Positions 19,123 through 26,322 of a stretch of DNA of 64,000 nucleotides are shown piece after piece (within the stretch, counting starts at the first letter, position 1; every line of letters starts with the position of its first letter). Source of the DNA: Edaphobacter paludis (GTDB lineage: Bacteria; Acidobacteriota; Terriglobia; Terriglobales; Acidobacteriaceae); the NCBI RefSeq assembly GCF_039993895.1, contig NZ_CP121194.1, positions 62,001 to 126,000 on the forward strand, written 5' to 3'. The notes below the pieces were generated by a model. That model had not been told where the DNA came from. It was given only the letters and a program-made list of their open reading frames with translations, and ran no database searches. A program made the position numbers and the translations under genes.

Positions 19123-20133
19123 CTACTCCGGAATCATCCCGATCGTTCCCAGCCATGTCTCCACCAACTCGGGCCATCTTGTCGCTGGAAGCTTCGTGCG
19201 CCGCAGGCCGAAGGCGTGGCCGCCGTGCGCGTAGAGATGCATCTCCACGGGGACCCTGGCATTTTTCAGCGCAATGTAGTAACTCAGCGAGTCGTCTACG
19301 TTGTCCACGTGGTCGTCCTCGTTCTGCAGCAGGAACGTAGGCGGCGTCTGGCTGGTGACAGGAATCTCCGGATTCAGCGAGAGATCTTTATCCGCGTTCG
19401 GAGGATGAGGAACGATAAACTTTTTGGTGCCTTGCGTGGCATCCCACTCAGCCGCGGAGAGCGACAGATGGCCCGGATAGATAGGGACGGCAAAGTCTGG
19501 GCGGCAGCTTTCTTTGTCGGCAGCATCGACAACGGGGTACAAACGCTTCGCGTAGTGCGTGCTGATCGCTGCCGCCAGATGGCCTCCCGCCGAAAAACCG
19601 AGCACACCAATCTTGTGCGGATCGATATGCCACTCCGCGGCGTGAAAGCGCACCAGCCCCAACGTTCTCTGCGCATCTTCGAGCGCCATCGGCGATTCCG
19701 GATACGGCCCCGATTTCGGATACTCGCCCACATCCGTCACGCGGTACTTCAGCAGCACGCACGTGATTCCCCTGGGAGTCAGCCAGTCGCAGATCTCCGA
19801 GCCTTCAAGGTCGATGGCGAGGATCTGATAGCCGCCGCCGGGAAATACGACCACCGCGGCGCCGGTATTCTTTCCCGTTGGCGAGTAGACGGTCATCGTA
19901 GGCTGCGAGACATTTTCGACCGCAAGCCACGGCCTGCCGGCGACCAGCTCCTTCGTGGCCAGCTCTGTAGTCTCGGGCCCCTTGGCTGGCTGCGCATCAG
20001 GCGGCGTTCCCGGCCAGATCGGTATTTGTACATGGCCCGGCGTGGGCTGCCAGGTGGTGGTCTGCGCGTTCAGAGCGGCGAACGGGAACATCATGCAAAG
20101 GGAAAGGAGAAGAGGCTTCGTCACAGTCTCCAC
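19123..20133 (-). CDS. Secreted alpha/beta-hydrolase (BD-FAE / acetyl-xylan esterase-like)
   Basis: From GTG 20133 the product is 336 residues with a signal peptide (KPLLLSLCMMFPFAALNAQ). The hydrolase core shows the oxyanion segment VVFPGGGYQILA, nucleophile motif GFSAGGHLAAA, acid region FLLQNEDDHVD, and the catalytic His in HAFGL near the C-terminus. This family removes acetyl or feruloyl groups from plant polysaccharides, fitting a soil acidobacterium. GTG 20124 is an alternative start; longer upstream starts would run into lipB and spoil the signal peptide. It lies between lipB and the E2 gene on the same strand but has no obvious role in lipoate metabolism. Confidence 0.8.
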   Translation of the reverse strand: METVTKPLLLSLCMMFPFAALNAQTTTWQPTPGHVQIPIWPGTPPDAQPAKGPETTELATKELVAGRPWLAVENVSQPTMTVYSPTGKNTGAAVVVFPGGGYQILAIDLEGSEICDWLTPRGITCVLLKYRVTDVGEYPKSGPYPESPMALEDAQRTLGLVRFHAAEWHIDPHKIGVLGFSAGGHLAAAISTHYAKRLYPVVDAADKESCRPDFAVPIYPGHLSLSAAEWDATQGTKKFIVPHPPNADKDLSLNPEIPVTSQTPPTFLLQNEDDHVDNVDDSLSYYIALKNARVPVEMHLYAHGGHAFGLRRTKLPATRWPELVETWLGTIGMIPE

Positions 20134-20203
20134 AGAGTAATGGTGACGTTGGCTGTGAATTGGGAGTATCTGCAGGGAGTACATGCAACGGCAATGGCAG
20201 TTT

Positions 20204-20950
20204 TTAAACAGATTCGCGTGCGGTCGCACCTGCTGAATGAAGCAGCTCGTCGAGCGATTCGCACCAGAGCATCTGCCGCTCGAAGATACGGCCAAAGTTG
20301 CGGGCGGTGGAGTTGAGCGCGCTCTCCATGGTTGGCTGATGGTTGCTGTCGGCTTCCAGTTCGAGGCTGGTGACCTGGCGGTCGGTGATGCCGCAGGGGA
20401 CGATCCACTCGAAGTCGCGGAGGTCGGTGGTGACGTTGAGCGCGAAGCCGTGCGAGGTGACGCCCTGCGAGACGTGGACGCCGATGGCGGCGATCTTCTT
20501 CTCCTGAATGCTGCCGCCTGCGATCGTCCAGACGCCGGTGCGTTTGGGGATGCGCTGTGTCATGACGCCGAAGTCGCCGCAGGTGCGGATGAGGACTTCT
20601 TCTAACAGGCGGACGTAGTCGACAGGGCCGAGATGCGGGCCCTTCTTGCCGGGGAGGTCGCCGCGCAGGTCGATGATGGGGTAGCCGACGAGTTGGCCGG
20701 GGCCGTGGTAGGTGACGTCGCCGCCGCGGTTGATCTCGTGCAGCTCGATGCCGCGCTGAACCAGGAACTCGTCGGAGGCGAGGATGTTGGAGCGGCTGGC
20801 ATTGCGCCCTAAGGTGAGGACGGGAGGGTGTTCGAGCAGGAGAAGCGTGTCGCCGATAAGGTTCTGCTTGCGGGCGGCGATGACCTGCTGCTGGAGGGCT
20901 AGGCCGTCAGCATAGGGAATGCGGCCGAGATGGAGGAGGTGGATGAACAT
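20204..20950 (-). CDS. lipB: Octanoyl-[acyl-carrier-protein]:protein N-octanoyltransferase
   Basis: LipB moves octanoyl groups from ACP to lipoyl domains, the first step of lipoate synthesis. The 248 residues contain LLEHPPVLTLGRNAS, the signature INRGGDVTYHGPGQLVGYP, IAAIGVHVSQGVTSHGFALN with the conserved Lys and Gly-rich loop, and the catalytic Cys in IVPCGITD. About 30 residues at the C-terminus exceed the usual length. It lies 74 bp downstream of lpd and upstream of the E2 gene whose two lipoyl domains are its likely substrate. No lipA is in the window. Confidence 0.93.
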   Translation of the reverse strand: MFIHLLHLGRIPYADGLALQQQVIAARKQNLIGDTLLLLEHPPVLTLGRNASRSNILASDEFLVQRGIELHEINRGGDVTYHGPGQLVGYPIIDLRGDLPGKKGPHLGPVDYVRLLEEVLIRTCGDFGVMTQRIPKRTGVWTIAGGSIQEKKIAAIGVHVSQGVTSHGFALNVTTDLRDFEWIVPCGITDRQVTSLELEADSNHQPTMESALNSTARNFGRIFERQMLWCESLDELLHSAGATARESV

Positions 20951-20973
20951 TGAAACAATACTGCGAGTTAGAA

Positions 20974-21008
20974 GACACAGCCCGATCTCGCGACCGGGCT
21001 GGTGTCTC
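20974..21008. terminator. Hairpin between lpd and lipB
   Basis: AGACACAGCCCG at 20974-20985 pairs with CGGGCTGGTGTCT at 20996-21008 with one bulged base. The T-rich CCTTTATTTT follows on the plus side. On the minus strand, the direction of lpd, no T-run follows. It may act as a weak attenuator, an mRNA-stabilising hairpin after lpd, or a plus-strand stop. Confidence 0.45.
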
Positions 21009-21024
21009 CTTTATTTTGCGCGAT

Positions 21025-22443
21025 CTAAACGTTGATGGCCATGCCCTCGACGCTGCTGAAAGCATCGAGCAGGCTTTCGGACAGCGTTGGGTGGGCGTGG
21101 ATGGTGAACATCATCTCTTCGACCGTGGCTTCAAGCTCGAGCGCGGTGACGCACTCGGCGATCAGCTCCGTGGCGTTGGGCCCGATGATGTGGACGCCGA
21201 GGATCTCGCCGTACTTCGCATCGGAGACGACCTTGATGAAGCCATCGTGCGAGTCGAGGATCGTCGCCTTGGAGTTGCCGACGAAGGGGAACTTGCCGAC
21301 CTTGACCTGGTAGCCCGCTTCCTTCGCCTTCGCCTCGGTGAGGCCGACGCTGCCGATCTGCGGGTCGCAGTAGGTGCAGCCGGGGACGCGGGCGCGGTTG
21401 ACGGCGCGAGCGTATCTGCCCGCCAGCTTTGCCGCGACGACGAGGCCAGCCATCGCGCCGACGTGCGCGAGCTGAGGCAGACCGGCGACGATGTCGCCGA
21501 TGGCGTAGACGCCGGGCTCGGTCGTCTCCATCCACTCGTTGGTGAGGATGAAGCCTCGGTCGGGGGTGATTTTGGTCTTGTCGAGGCCGACGTCAGAGGT
21601 GCGCGGTGCACGGCCTACGGCTACGAGCACCTTCTCCGCCTGCTTGGACTGGGCCTTGCCGTTTGCATCGGTCCACGAGATCAGAGCGCCATCCTTGTTC
21701 TTCTCGATCTTGGTGTCTTTCACCGACACGTGCATATCGATGCCGCGTTTCTTGAAGAGGCGCAGAAGCTCCTTGCTTACGTCTTCATCTTCCGCCGGGA
21801 CCACTCGCGGCAGCATCTCGAGGACGGTGACATCCGTGCCGAAGCTCTTGAAGATGGAGGCGAACTCGACGCCGACCGCGCCTGAGCCGATGACGACGAG
21901 CGACTTCGGCAGCTTATCGATGGAGAGGACTTCGATGTTGGTCAGAATGGTCGAGTCGGCCTTGTAGCCGGGCAGCATACGGGCGTCGGAGCCGGTGGCG
22001 AGCACGACCTTCTTTGCCTTGACCGTCTCTTTTTTGCCAGCCTTGTCGACTTCGATGGAGAACACGCCCTCTTTTGCGGGGCCGGTGAGACGACCGTAGC
22101 CATTAACGACGGTGATCTTGTTCTTCTTCATCAGGAAGTCGAGGCCCTTGGTGTGTTTGGTGATGATCTCGTTCTTGCGCGCGAGCAGGTTCTTCCAGTT
22201 GAGCTTGGGCTGGCTTACGCCGTCGATGCCGTACTGCTCGGCGTGCTTCAGGTGGTCCCAGACCTCGGCGGAGAAGAGCATCGCCTTGGTGGGGATGCAG
22301 CCGACGTGCAGGCAGGTCCCGCCAAGCTTGTCGGTCGACTCAACCACGGCGGCCTTCAATCCATACTGCGCGGCGCGGATGGCGCAGGTATAGCCTGCCG
22401 GTCCGCCGCCAATCACTACCAGGTCATAAATCGTCTCTGCCAA
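21025..22443 (-). CDS. lpd: Dihydrolipoamide dehydrogenase (E3)
   Basis: This flavoenzyme reoxidises dihydrolipoamide on E2 with NAD. The 472 residues show FAD-binding VVIGGGPAGYTCAIRAAQYG, the redox disulfide GGTCLHVGCIPTKA, NAD-binding VVIGSGAVGVEFASIFKSFG, FAD motif GVYAIGDIV, and the C-terminal HAHPTLSE with the active-site His-Glu pair. It is the first gene of the minus-strand set lpd-lipB-esterase-E2. The 200-bp gap upstream probably holds its promoter. Confidence 0.95.
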   Translation of the reverse strand: MAETIYDLVVIGGGPAGYTCAIRAAQYGLKAAVVESTDKLGGTCLHVGCIPTKAMLFSAEVWDHLKHAEQYGIDGVSQPKLNWKNLLARKNEIITKHTKGLDFLMKKNKITVVNGYGRLTGPAKEGVFSIEVDKAGKKETVKAKKVVLATGSDARMLPGYKADSTILTNIEVLSIDKLPKSLVVIGSGAVGVEFASIFKSFGTDVTVLEMLPRVVPAEDEDVSKELLRLFKKRGIDMHVSVKDTKIEKNKDGALISWTDANGKAQSKQAEKVLVAVGRAPRTSDVGLDKTKITPDRGFILTNEWMETTEPGVYAIGDIVAGLPQLAHVGAMAGLVVAAKLAGRYARAVNRARVPGCTYCDPQIGSVGLTEAKAKEAGYQVKVGKFPFVGNSKATILDSHDGFIKVVSDAKYGEILGVHIIGPNATELIAECVTALELEATVEEMMFTIHAHPTLSESLLDAFSSVEGMAINV

Positions 22444-22643
22444 GGGTTTTGCTCCATTTCCTGTTCTTTGCCAAACAATTTATCTTACCTCTGCCCCTTG
22501 CTGTGGCACGTCAATCGAGCCATTTTGCGGGCGAATATCGCAATCAGTGGGGGATCAGGCAAGACTCACAGGAATTAGATGCTGCACGGAAACGGTGGAC
22601 TCGAGCGGCGGCAAACAGGGCTGCCTTTAGCTTCAGCGATCCT

Positions 22644-23144
22644 TTAGGCTGACAGGAAGATCGCCATCTCAGCTTGTCGCCGGACGAGAAGACCGGGCAC
22701 AACCGCTGCGCCCGCGTGGTCCCACAACAGGAACTGCTGCGCCGCCAGTTCGAACTCGCCTGCGTTGACGTGGCGAAGCAGCGTTGAATCGATCAGCCTG
22801 CTGCAACCGAGGTTGAAGACGAAATCGACGAGTGCGTCGAAGTGGCACTGGCGGATGTCGGTGGTCACGGCACGATGGACGCAGGCTGCGGCGCGGGTAA
22901 TATCGCTCCGCAGCAGGGTATCGGCCTGGGCGATGGTGATGGTGAGGCCTTGGTGGACATCTGGCCCGGTGTGACCGTAGCCGATGGTCCAGATGCCGGA
23001 CTGGTCCTGATAGGCGGCGAGGCGCAGACCTTCGAATTGTTTGGTGAGCGCGTAACCTTTGTCGCCATAGCTGAATGCAGAAGCTGGCGCTTCGCCGGAT
23101 CGAGGGTGAATGGTGGGCTCTAATTCGGATTGTTGTGGCTGCAT
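22644..23144 (-). CDS. Orphan phage-type lysozyme (GH24, T4L-like endolysin)
   Basis: From ATG 23144, preceded by AAAGGAG with a 5-base spacer, the product is 166 residues. The muramidase triad matches T4 lysozyme spacing: Glu38 in KQFEGLRLAAY, Asp47 in YQDQSG and Thr53 in IWTIGYGH. The C-terminal part (RQCHFDALVDFVFNLG, GLLVRRQAEM) is also typical. There is no signal peptide, so export would need a holin. It stands alone between lpd and hemB, on the opposite strand to and 8 kb from the phage block. It may be a relic lysis gene or part of a separate prophage remnant. Confidence 0.9.
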   Translation of the reverse strand: MQPQQSELEPTIHPRSGEAPASAFSYGDKGYALTKQFEGLRLAAYQDQSGIWTIGYGHTGPDVHQGLTITIAQADTLLRSDITRAAACVHRAVTTDIRQCHFDALVDFVFNLGCSRLIDSTLLRHVNAGEFELAAQQFLLWDHAGAAVVPGLLVRRQAEMAIFLSA

Positions 23145-23461
23145 TGATGCTCCTTTCAGGTATTCCCCGTGGTATCCGTGTGTAAAACGCATGTTTTCAA
23201 TAAGATGAGGGGGTATTTGCGGATAAAGTATTCAGACAACCGGGATTTATAAATTCTTTGTCTTAACGAGTCAGGCCCAGCGTCTCCGCTGGGCCTGTGA
23301 TTTTTCTCTAACTGTTCTCTAGTTTAAAGAATTGGGTATAACTAATTTGCAGTTTTTCGGAAAATATTTTTGGCGGTAAAGCCGTTTATTTTGTTCAGCT
23401 TGGATGTTTGAGGCGCGTGGAGAGGGGCTTGACAGCCGAAATGCTCCTGAACATGGCGGGG
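23145..23461. other. 317-bp AT-rich gap, no gene found
   Basis: No credible reading frame lies between the lysozyme start and the hemB stop. The stretch is AT-rich relative to its surroundings (for example GTTTAAAGAATTGGGTATAAC). It carries the terminator-like hairpin listed separately, which is oriented to stop plus-strand transcription even though no plus-strand protein gene is present. A small RNA on the plus strand is one explanation. Confidence 0.5.
23273..23306 (+). terminator. Orphan plus-strand terminator hairpin
   Basis: AGGCCCAGC (23273-23281) pairs perfectly with GCTGGGCCT (23288-23296) over a GTCTCC loop; GTGATTTTTC follows. It is a sound Rho-independent terminator for plus-strand transcription, yet both flanking genes run on the minus strand. 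It may belong to a short non-coding transcript starting somewhere in 23150-23270, or be a leftover from a lost gene. Confidence 0.6.
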
Positions 23462-24451
23462 TCAGCCCAGAAGGCGGGCGACGTCCTTGGCGAAGTAGGT
23501 GACGATGAAGTCGGCCCCGGCGCGGCGGATGGAGAGCAGCGACTCCATCATGGCGCGTTCGGGTTCGAGCCATCCGCGCTGGAACGCCGCCTGCATCATG
23601 GAGTATTCGCCGGAGACCTGGTAGGCGCCCAGGGGCAGGTCGCAGCGTTCGCGGGCTGCTCGGATTACATCGAGGTAGGGCATGGCGGGCTTCATCAGCA
23701 GCATGTCCGCGCCTTCGGCGATGTCCTGATCGATCTCGCGCATGGCCTCGCGCAGGTTGGCTCCGTCCATCTGGTAGCTGCGCCGGTCGCCGAACTGGGG
23801 AGCGGAGTCGGCAGCCTCGCGGAAGGGGCCGTAGAAGGCCGAGGCAAACTTCGAGGCGTAGCTGAGGACGGGCGTCTGCTGGTGGCCGCTCGTATCGAGG
23901 GCCTTGCGGATGGCGGCGACGCGTCCGTCCATCATGTCGCTGGGGGCGACGATGTCGGCACCGGCGTCGGCCAGCGAGGCTGCTGTTTTGGCGATGAGGG
24001 TTACGCTGGAGTCGTTCTCGATCTCATAGTGCTCGCCGTCGCGGGCGATGATGCCGCAGTGGCCGTGCGACATGTACTCGCAGAGGCAGACGTCGGCGAT
24101 CTGGAGCAGCGAATCGAGTTTGCGGTTCGATTTGAAGGCGCGCAGCGCGGTCTGGACGATGCCGTTGGCGACCCATGCTCCGGTTGCCTGCTCATCCTTC
24201 TGTTCCGGCAGGCCGAAGAGCAGGAGGCCGCCGATGCCGAGCGCGGCGCAGGTCTCCGCCTCTTTGATTGCCTCGTCGATGGAGAGGTTGAAGCAGCCGG
24301 GCATGGAACTGATCTCTTTGCGGACGCCCTCGCCGGGGCAGAGGAAGAGCGGATAGATGAGCGCGGCGGGATGGAGATGGGTCTCGCGGACGAGCGACCG
24401 GATCGCTTCGGTGCGGCGCAGGCGGCGCAGACGCGTGGCGGGGAAATTCAT
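23462..24451 (-). CDS. hemB: Delta-aminolevulinic acid dehydratase (porphobilinogen synthase)
   Basis: HemB condenses two 5-aminolevulinates to porphobilinogen in haem synthesis. The 329 residues have the Cys-rich zinc site [14 protein letters not shown] (about 124-137), the first Schiff-base Lys in [15 protein letters not shown] (about 203), and the second in [12 protein letters not shown] (about 256). The three cysteines indicate a zinc-type enzyme. It is transcribed divergently from a rhodanese gene across a 137-bp gap. A long plus-strand open frame covers it but is a GC artefact. Confidence 0.96.
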   Translation of the reverse strand: MNFPATRLRRLRRTEAIRSLVRETHLHPAALIYPLFLCPGEGVRKEISSMPGCFNLSIDEAIKEAETCAALGIGGLLLFGLPEQKDEQATGAWVANGIVQTALRAFKSNRKLDSLLQIADVCLCEYMSHGHCGIIARDGEHYEIENDSSVTLIAKTAASLADAGADIVAPSDMMDGRVAAIRKALDTSGHQQTPVLSYASKFASAFYGPFREAADSAPQFGDRRSYQMDGANLREAMREIDQDIAEGADMLLMKPAMPYLDVIRAARERCDLPLGAYQVSGEYSMMQAAFQRGWLEPERAMMESLLSIRRAGADFIVTYFAKDVARLLG

Positions 24452-24588
24452 ATGAATAGTTTACGGCGAGTGCTGTTCGGCGCAGGAGGGCCGTTTGCTG
24501 AAGTGTGCGCGGAGATGAAAGGATTGCGGAGCCGACGCTCGTCTCTCGTCGACCGCCGACTAGTCAGAAGAGAAGAAGGGGATGTTCC

Positions 24589-25068
24589 ATGAGGATTCGT
24601 TCGAATCGATTTGCAACTGCTTTGTGCGTGGCGATTTTACTTTGCTCGGCGTCGTGGGTGGCCTACGCGCAGTCCGGCAGGGCGTCTGGGATTCCGGCGG
24701 CGGATCTTATACAGCCTTCGGAACTTGCGCAGACGCTGAAGTCTCCGACCGAAGAGAAGCCTCTTGTTCTGCAGGTAGGCTCCCACATTTTGTTTGCGGA
24801 GGCACATATTCCGGGAGCGGAGTATGCGGGCGCTGCCGCGCAGGAAGAGGGGCTGCGGGCTCTGAAGGATCGGGCGAGCAAGCTGGACCGAGCCAGGTTC
24901 GTGGTGATCTATTGCGGATGCTGCCCCTGGAGCAAGTGCCCGAACATCTGGCCGGCTTACCAGCAGATGAAGGCTCTCGGCTTCACTCACCTGAAGGTCT
25001 TGTACGTGGCCGATAACTTTGGAACCGATTGGGTAGACAAGGGTTACCCGGTCGCAAAGGGACGATAG
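24589..25068 (+). CDS. Exported rhodanese-like protein with Cys-rich active loop
   Basis: From ATG 24589 (AGAAGAAGGGGA upstream) the product is 159 residues with signal peptide MRIRSNRFATALCVAILL and an AYAQ cleavage site. The rest is one rhodanese domain: VLQVGSHILFAEAHIPGAEY (about 65-85) is the typical N-terminal signature. The active loop reads IYCGCCPWSKCPN, with four cysteines rather than the single one in classical sulfurtransferases. A TlpA-like thioredoxin gene begins 2 bp after the stop, so a periplasmic thiol or sulfur-transfer pair is likely. The substrate is unknown. Confidence 0.82.
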   Translation: MRIRSNRFATALCVAILLCSASWVAYAQSGRASGIPAADLIQPSELAQTLKSPTEEKPLVLQVGSHILFAEAHIPGAEYAGAAAQEEGLRALKDRASKLDRARFVVIYCGCCPWSKCPNIWPAYQQMKALGFTHLKVLYVADNFGTDWVDKGYPVAKGR

Positions 25069-25070
25069 GC

Positions 25071-25610
25071 ATGGCTGCTGCTGATTTGGGTATGACCTGC
25101 CGGAGATGGATCGCGGGTTGTCTTGTATTGACGGGCGTCCTTGCAGGCGCGGCGCGATTGTCGCCGGTGGAGGCGCAAGCGCAGGCTCTGACGGCACAGA
25201 AGGCTGCGCCTTCCTTTATACGCACGGATTTGAATGGAGAGAGAGTCGAGCTTTCTGCGTATCGGGGTAAGGTGGTGCTGCTGAACTTCTGGGCAACGTG
25301 GTGTGCGCCGTGTCTGGCTGAGATGCCGGTCTTCGCCGCTTGGCAGAGGCAGTACGGCGGCCGAGGTTTGCAGGTGATTGGGGTGTCGATGGATGACGAT
25401 GCTGCACCCGTGCGCAGGCTCTACCAGAAGTACAGGTTGAACTACCCGGTGGTGATGGGAGATGAGAACTTGGGGGAGCTTTACGGCGGCGTTCTCGGTT
25501 TGCCGGTGTCGTACCTGATCGACAGTAAGGGAAAGATCGTTAAAAGGTACGAGGGGAGCGTCGATTTGAAGCAGTTCGAGGGTAGGCTTCAGCGACTCTT
25601 ACCAAAATAG
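25071..25610 (+). CDS. Exported TlpA/ResA-like thioredoxin
   Basis: ATG 25071 gives 179 residues. The N-terminal signal segment (WIAGCLVLTGVLAGAA) is followed by a thioredoxin fold of the AhpC/TSA-Redoxin type: APSFIRTDLNGERVELSAYR, LNFWATWCAPCLAEM with the CxxC redox site, VIGVSMDDDAAPV and GLPVSYLIDSKGKIV with the cis-Pro. Such proteins reduce periplasmic disulfides, often for cytochrome c or cofactor assembly. It is almost contiguous with the rhodanese gene and probably acts with it. Confidence 0.88.
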   Translation: MAAADLGMTCRRWIAGCLVLTGVLAGAARLSPVEAQAQALTAQKAAPSFIRTDLNGERVELSAYRGKVVLLNFWATWCAPCLAEMPVFAAWQRQYGGRGLQVIGVSMDDDAAPVRRLYQKYRLNYPVVMGDENLGELYGGVLGLPVSYLIDSKGKIVKRYEGSVDLKQFEGRLQRLLPK

Positions 25611-25627
25611 AGGATCGCCAACAGATT

Positions 25628-26182
25628 TCAGGTACGGTCGGCGATGGCTTCGTACTCCATTCCCGACTCTGCCGGGGCCAGCACCCAGAGTGTGTAGATG
25701 CCCAGCGCCGTGCCGATGGGGAACTTCAACAGGGCAAGGATGGCGACGACGATTCCGAGTACACGTCCCCAGGGCTTGCGCCGGAGCAGGCTGAAGCCGA
25801 CGAGGAAGGCCAGGAACGCGGTCACGACCGAAACCACGGCGATGAGCGGTAATAGAGCGACCATCCAGGGAGCACCGTGGAAGGGGCCGCCCCAACCCCA
25901 GTCGCCAAAGCTTCGGAATGTTATGACTCGCATAATGAAGATCCCGATCAGCCCGGTGATGATCCGGTAGCCTCCGAAGGCGCACCACAGAATGCCGAGC
26001 ATCTGCAGGTTTCGCTGGACACGCGGCGCGCGCGTTGCATACACAGGGGGATACGGCGGGGGATAGGCCGGGGGAATGGGCGGCGGCGGGACCGGAGCAG
26101 CAGCAACTACGACTGGAGCGCCGCATTGGGGGCAGAAGCGGACCTCCGCCGTGACCTGGTTACCACATGTCTGACAGATCAT
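25628..26182 (-). CDS. Zinc-ribbon membrane protein
   Basis: The gene encodes 184 residues. An N-terminal zinc ribbon (C3, C6, C17, C20 in MICQTCG and FCPQCG) is followed by a Pro-rich linker (about 28-50) and then three to four hydrophobic helices (ILWCAFGGYRIITGLIGIFI, MVALLPLIAVVSVVTAFLAF, VLGIVVAILALL). This layout is common in uncharacterised bacterial inner-membrane proteins. It is convergent with the TlpA-like gene and its start lies 140 bp from the divergent mutS2. Function is unknown. Confidence 0.8.
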   Translation of the reverse strand: MICQTCGNQVTAEVRFCPQCGAPVVVAAAPVPPPPIPPAYPPPYPPVYATRAPRVQRNLQMLGILWCAFGGYRIITGLIGIFIMRVITFRSFGDWGWGGPFHGAPWMVALLPLIAVVSVVTAFLAFLVGFSLLRRKPWGRVLGIVVAILALLKFPIGTALGIYTLWVLAPAESGMEYEAIADRT

Positions 26183-26322
26183 TCGACACCTCCGGGTGGA
26201 GTCCGCGATCTTCTACAACATCTGGTACGCGCGCCGGACCATGCCGGTTCCATGCGCGGCTACGATACTCCTTTTTGAAAATAGATACGATAGTAAATGT
26301 GACCGTTTTTCCTCTGCTGACC

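Noticed and set aside
23408-24592. Long plus-strand open frame (394 codons) over hemB
   Set aside because: It is antisense to a fully conserved hemB, has no recognisable domain, and is explained by high GC and codon bias of the real gene.
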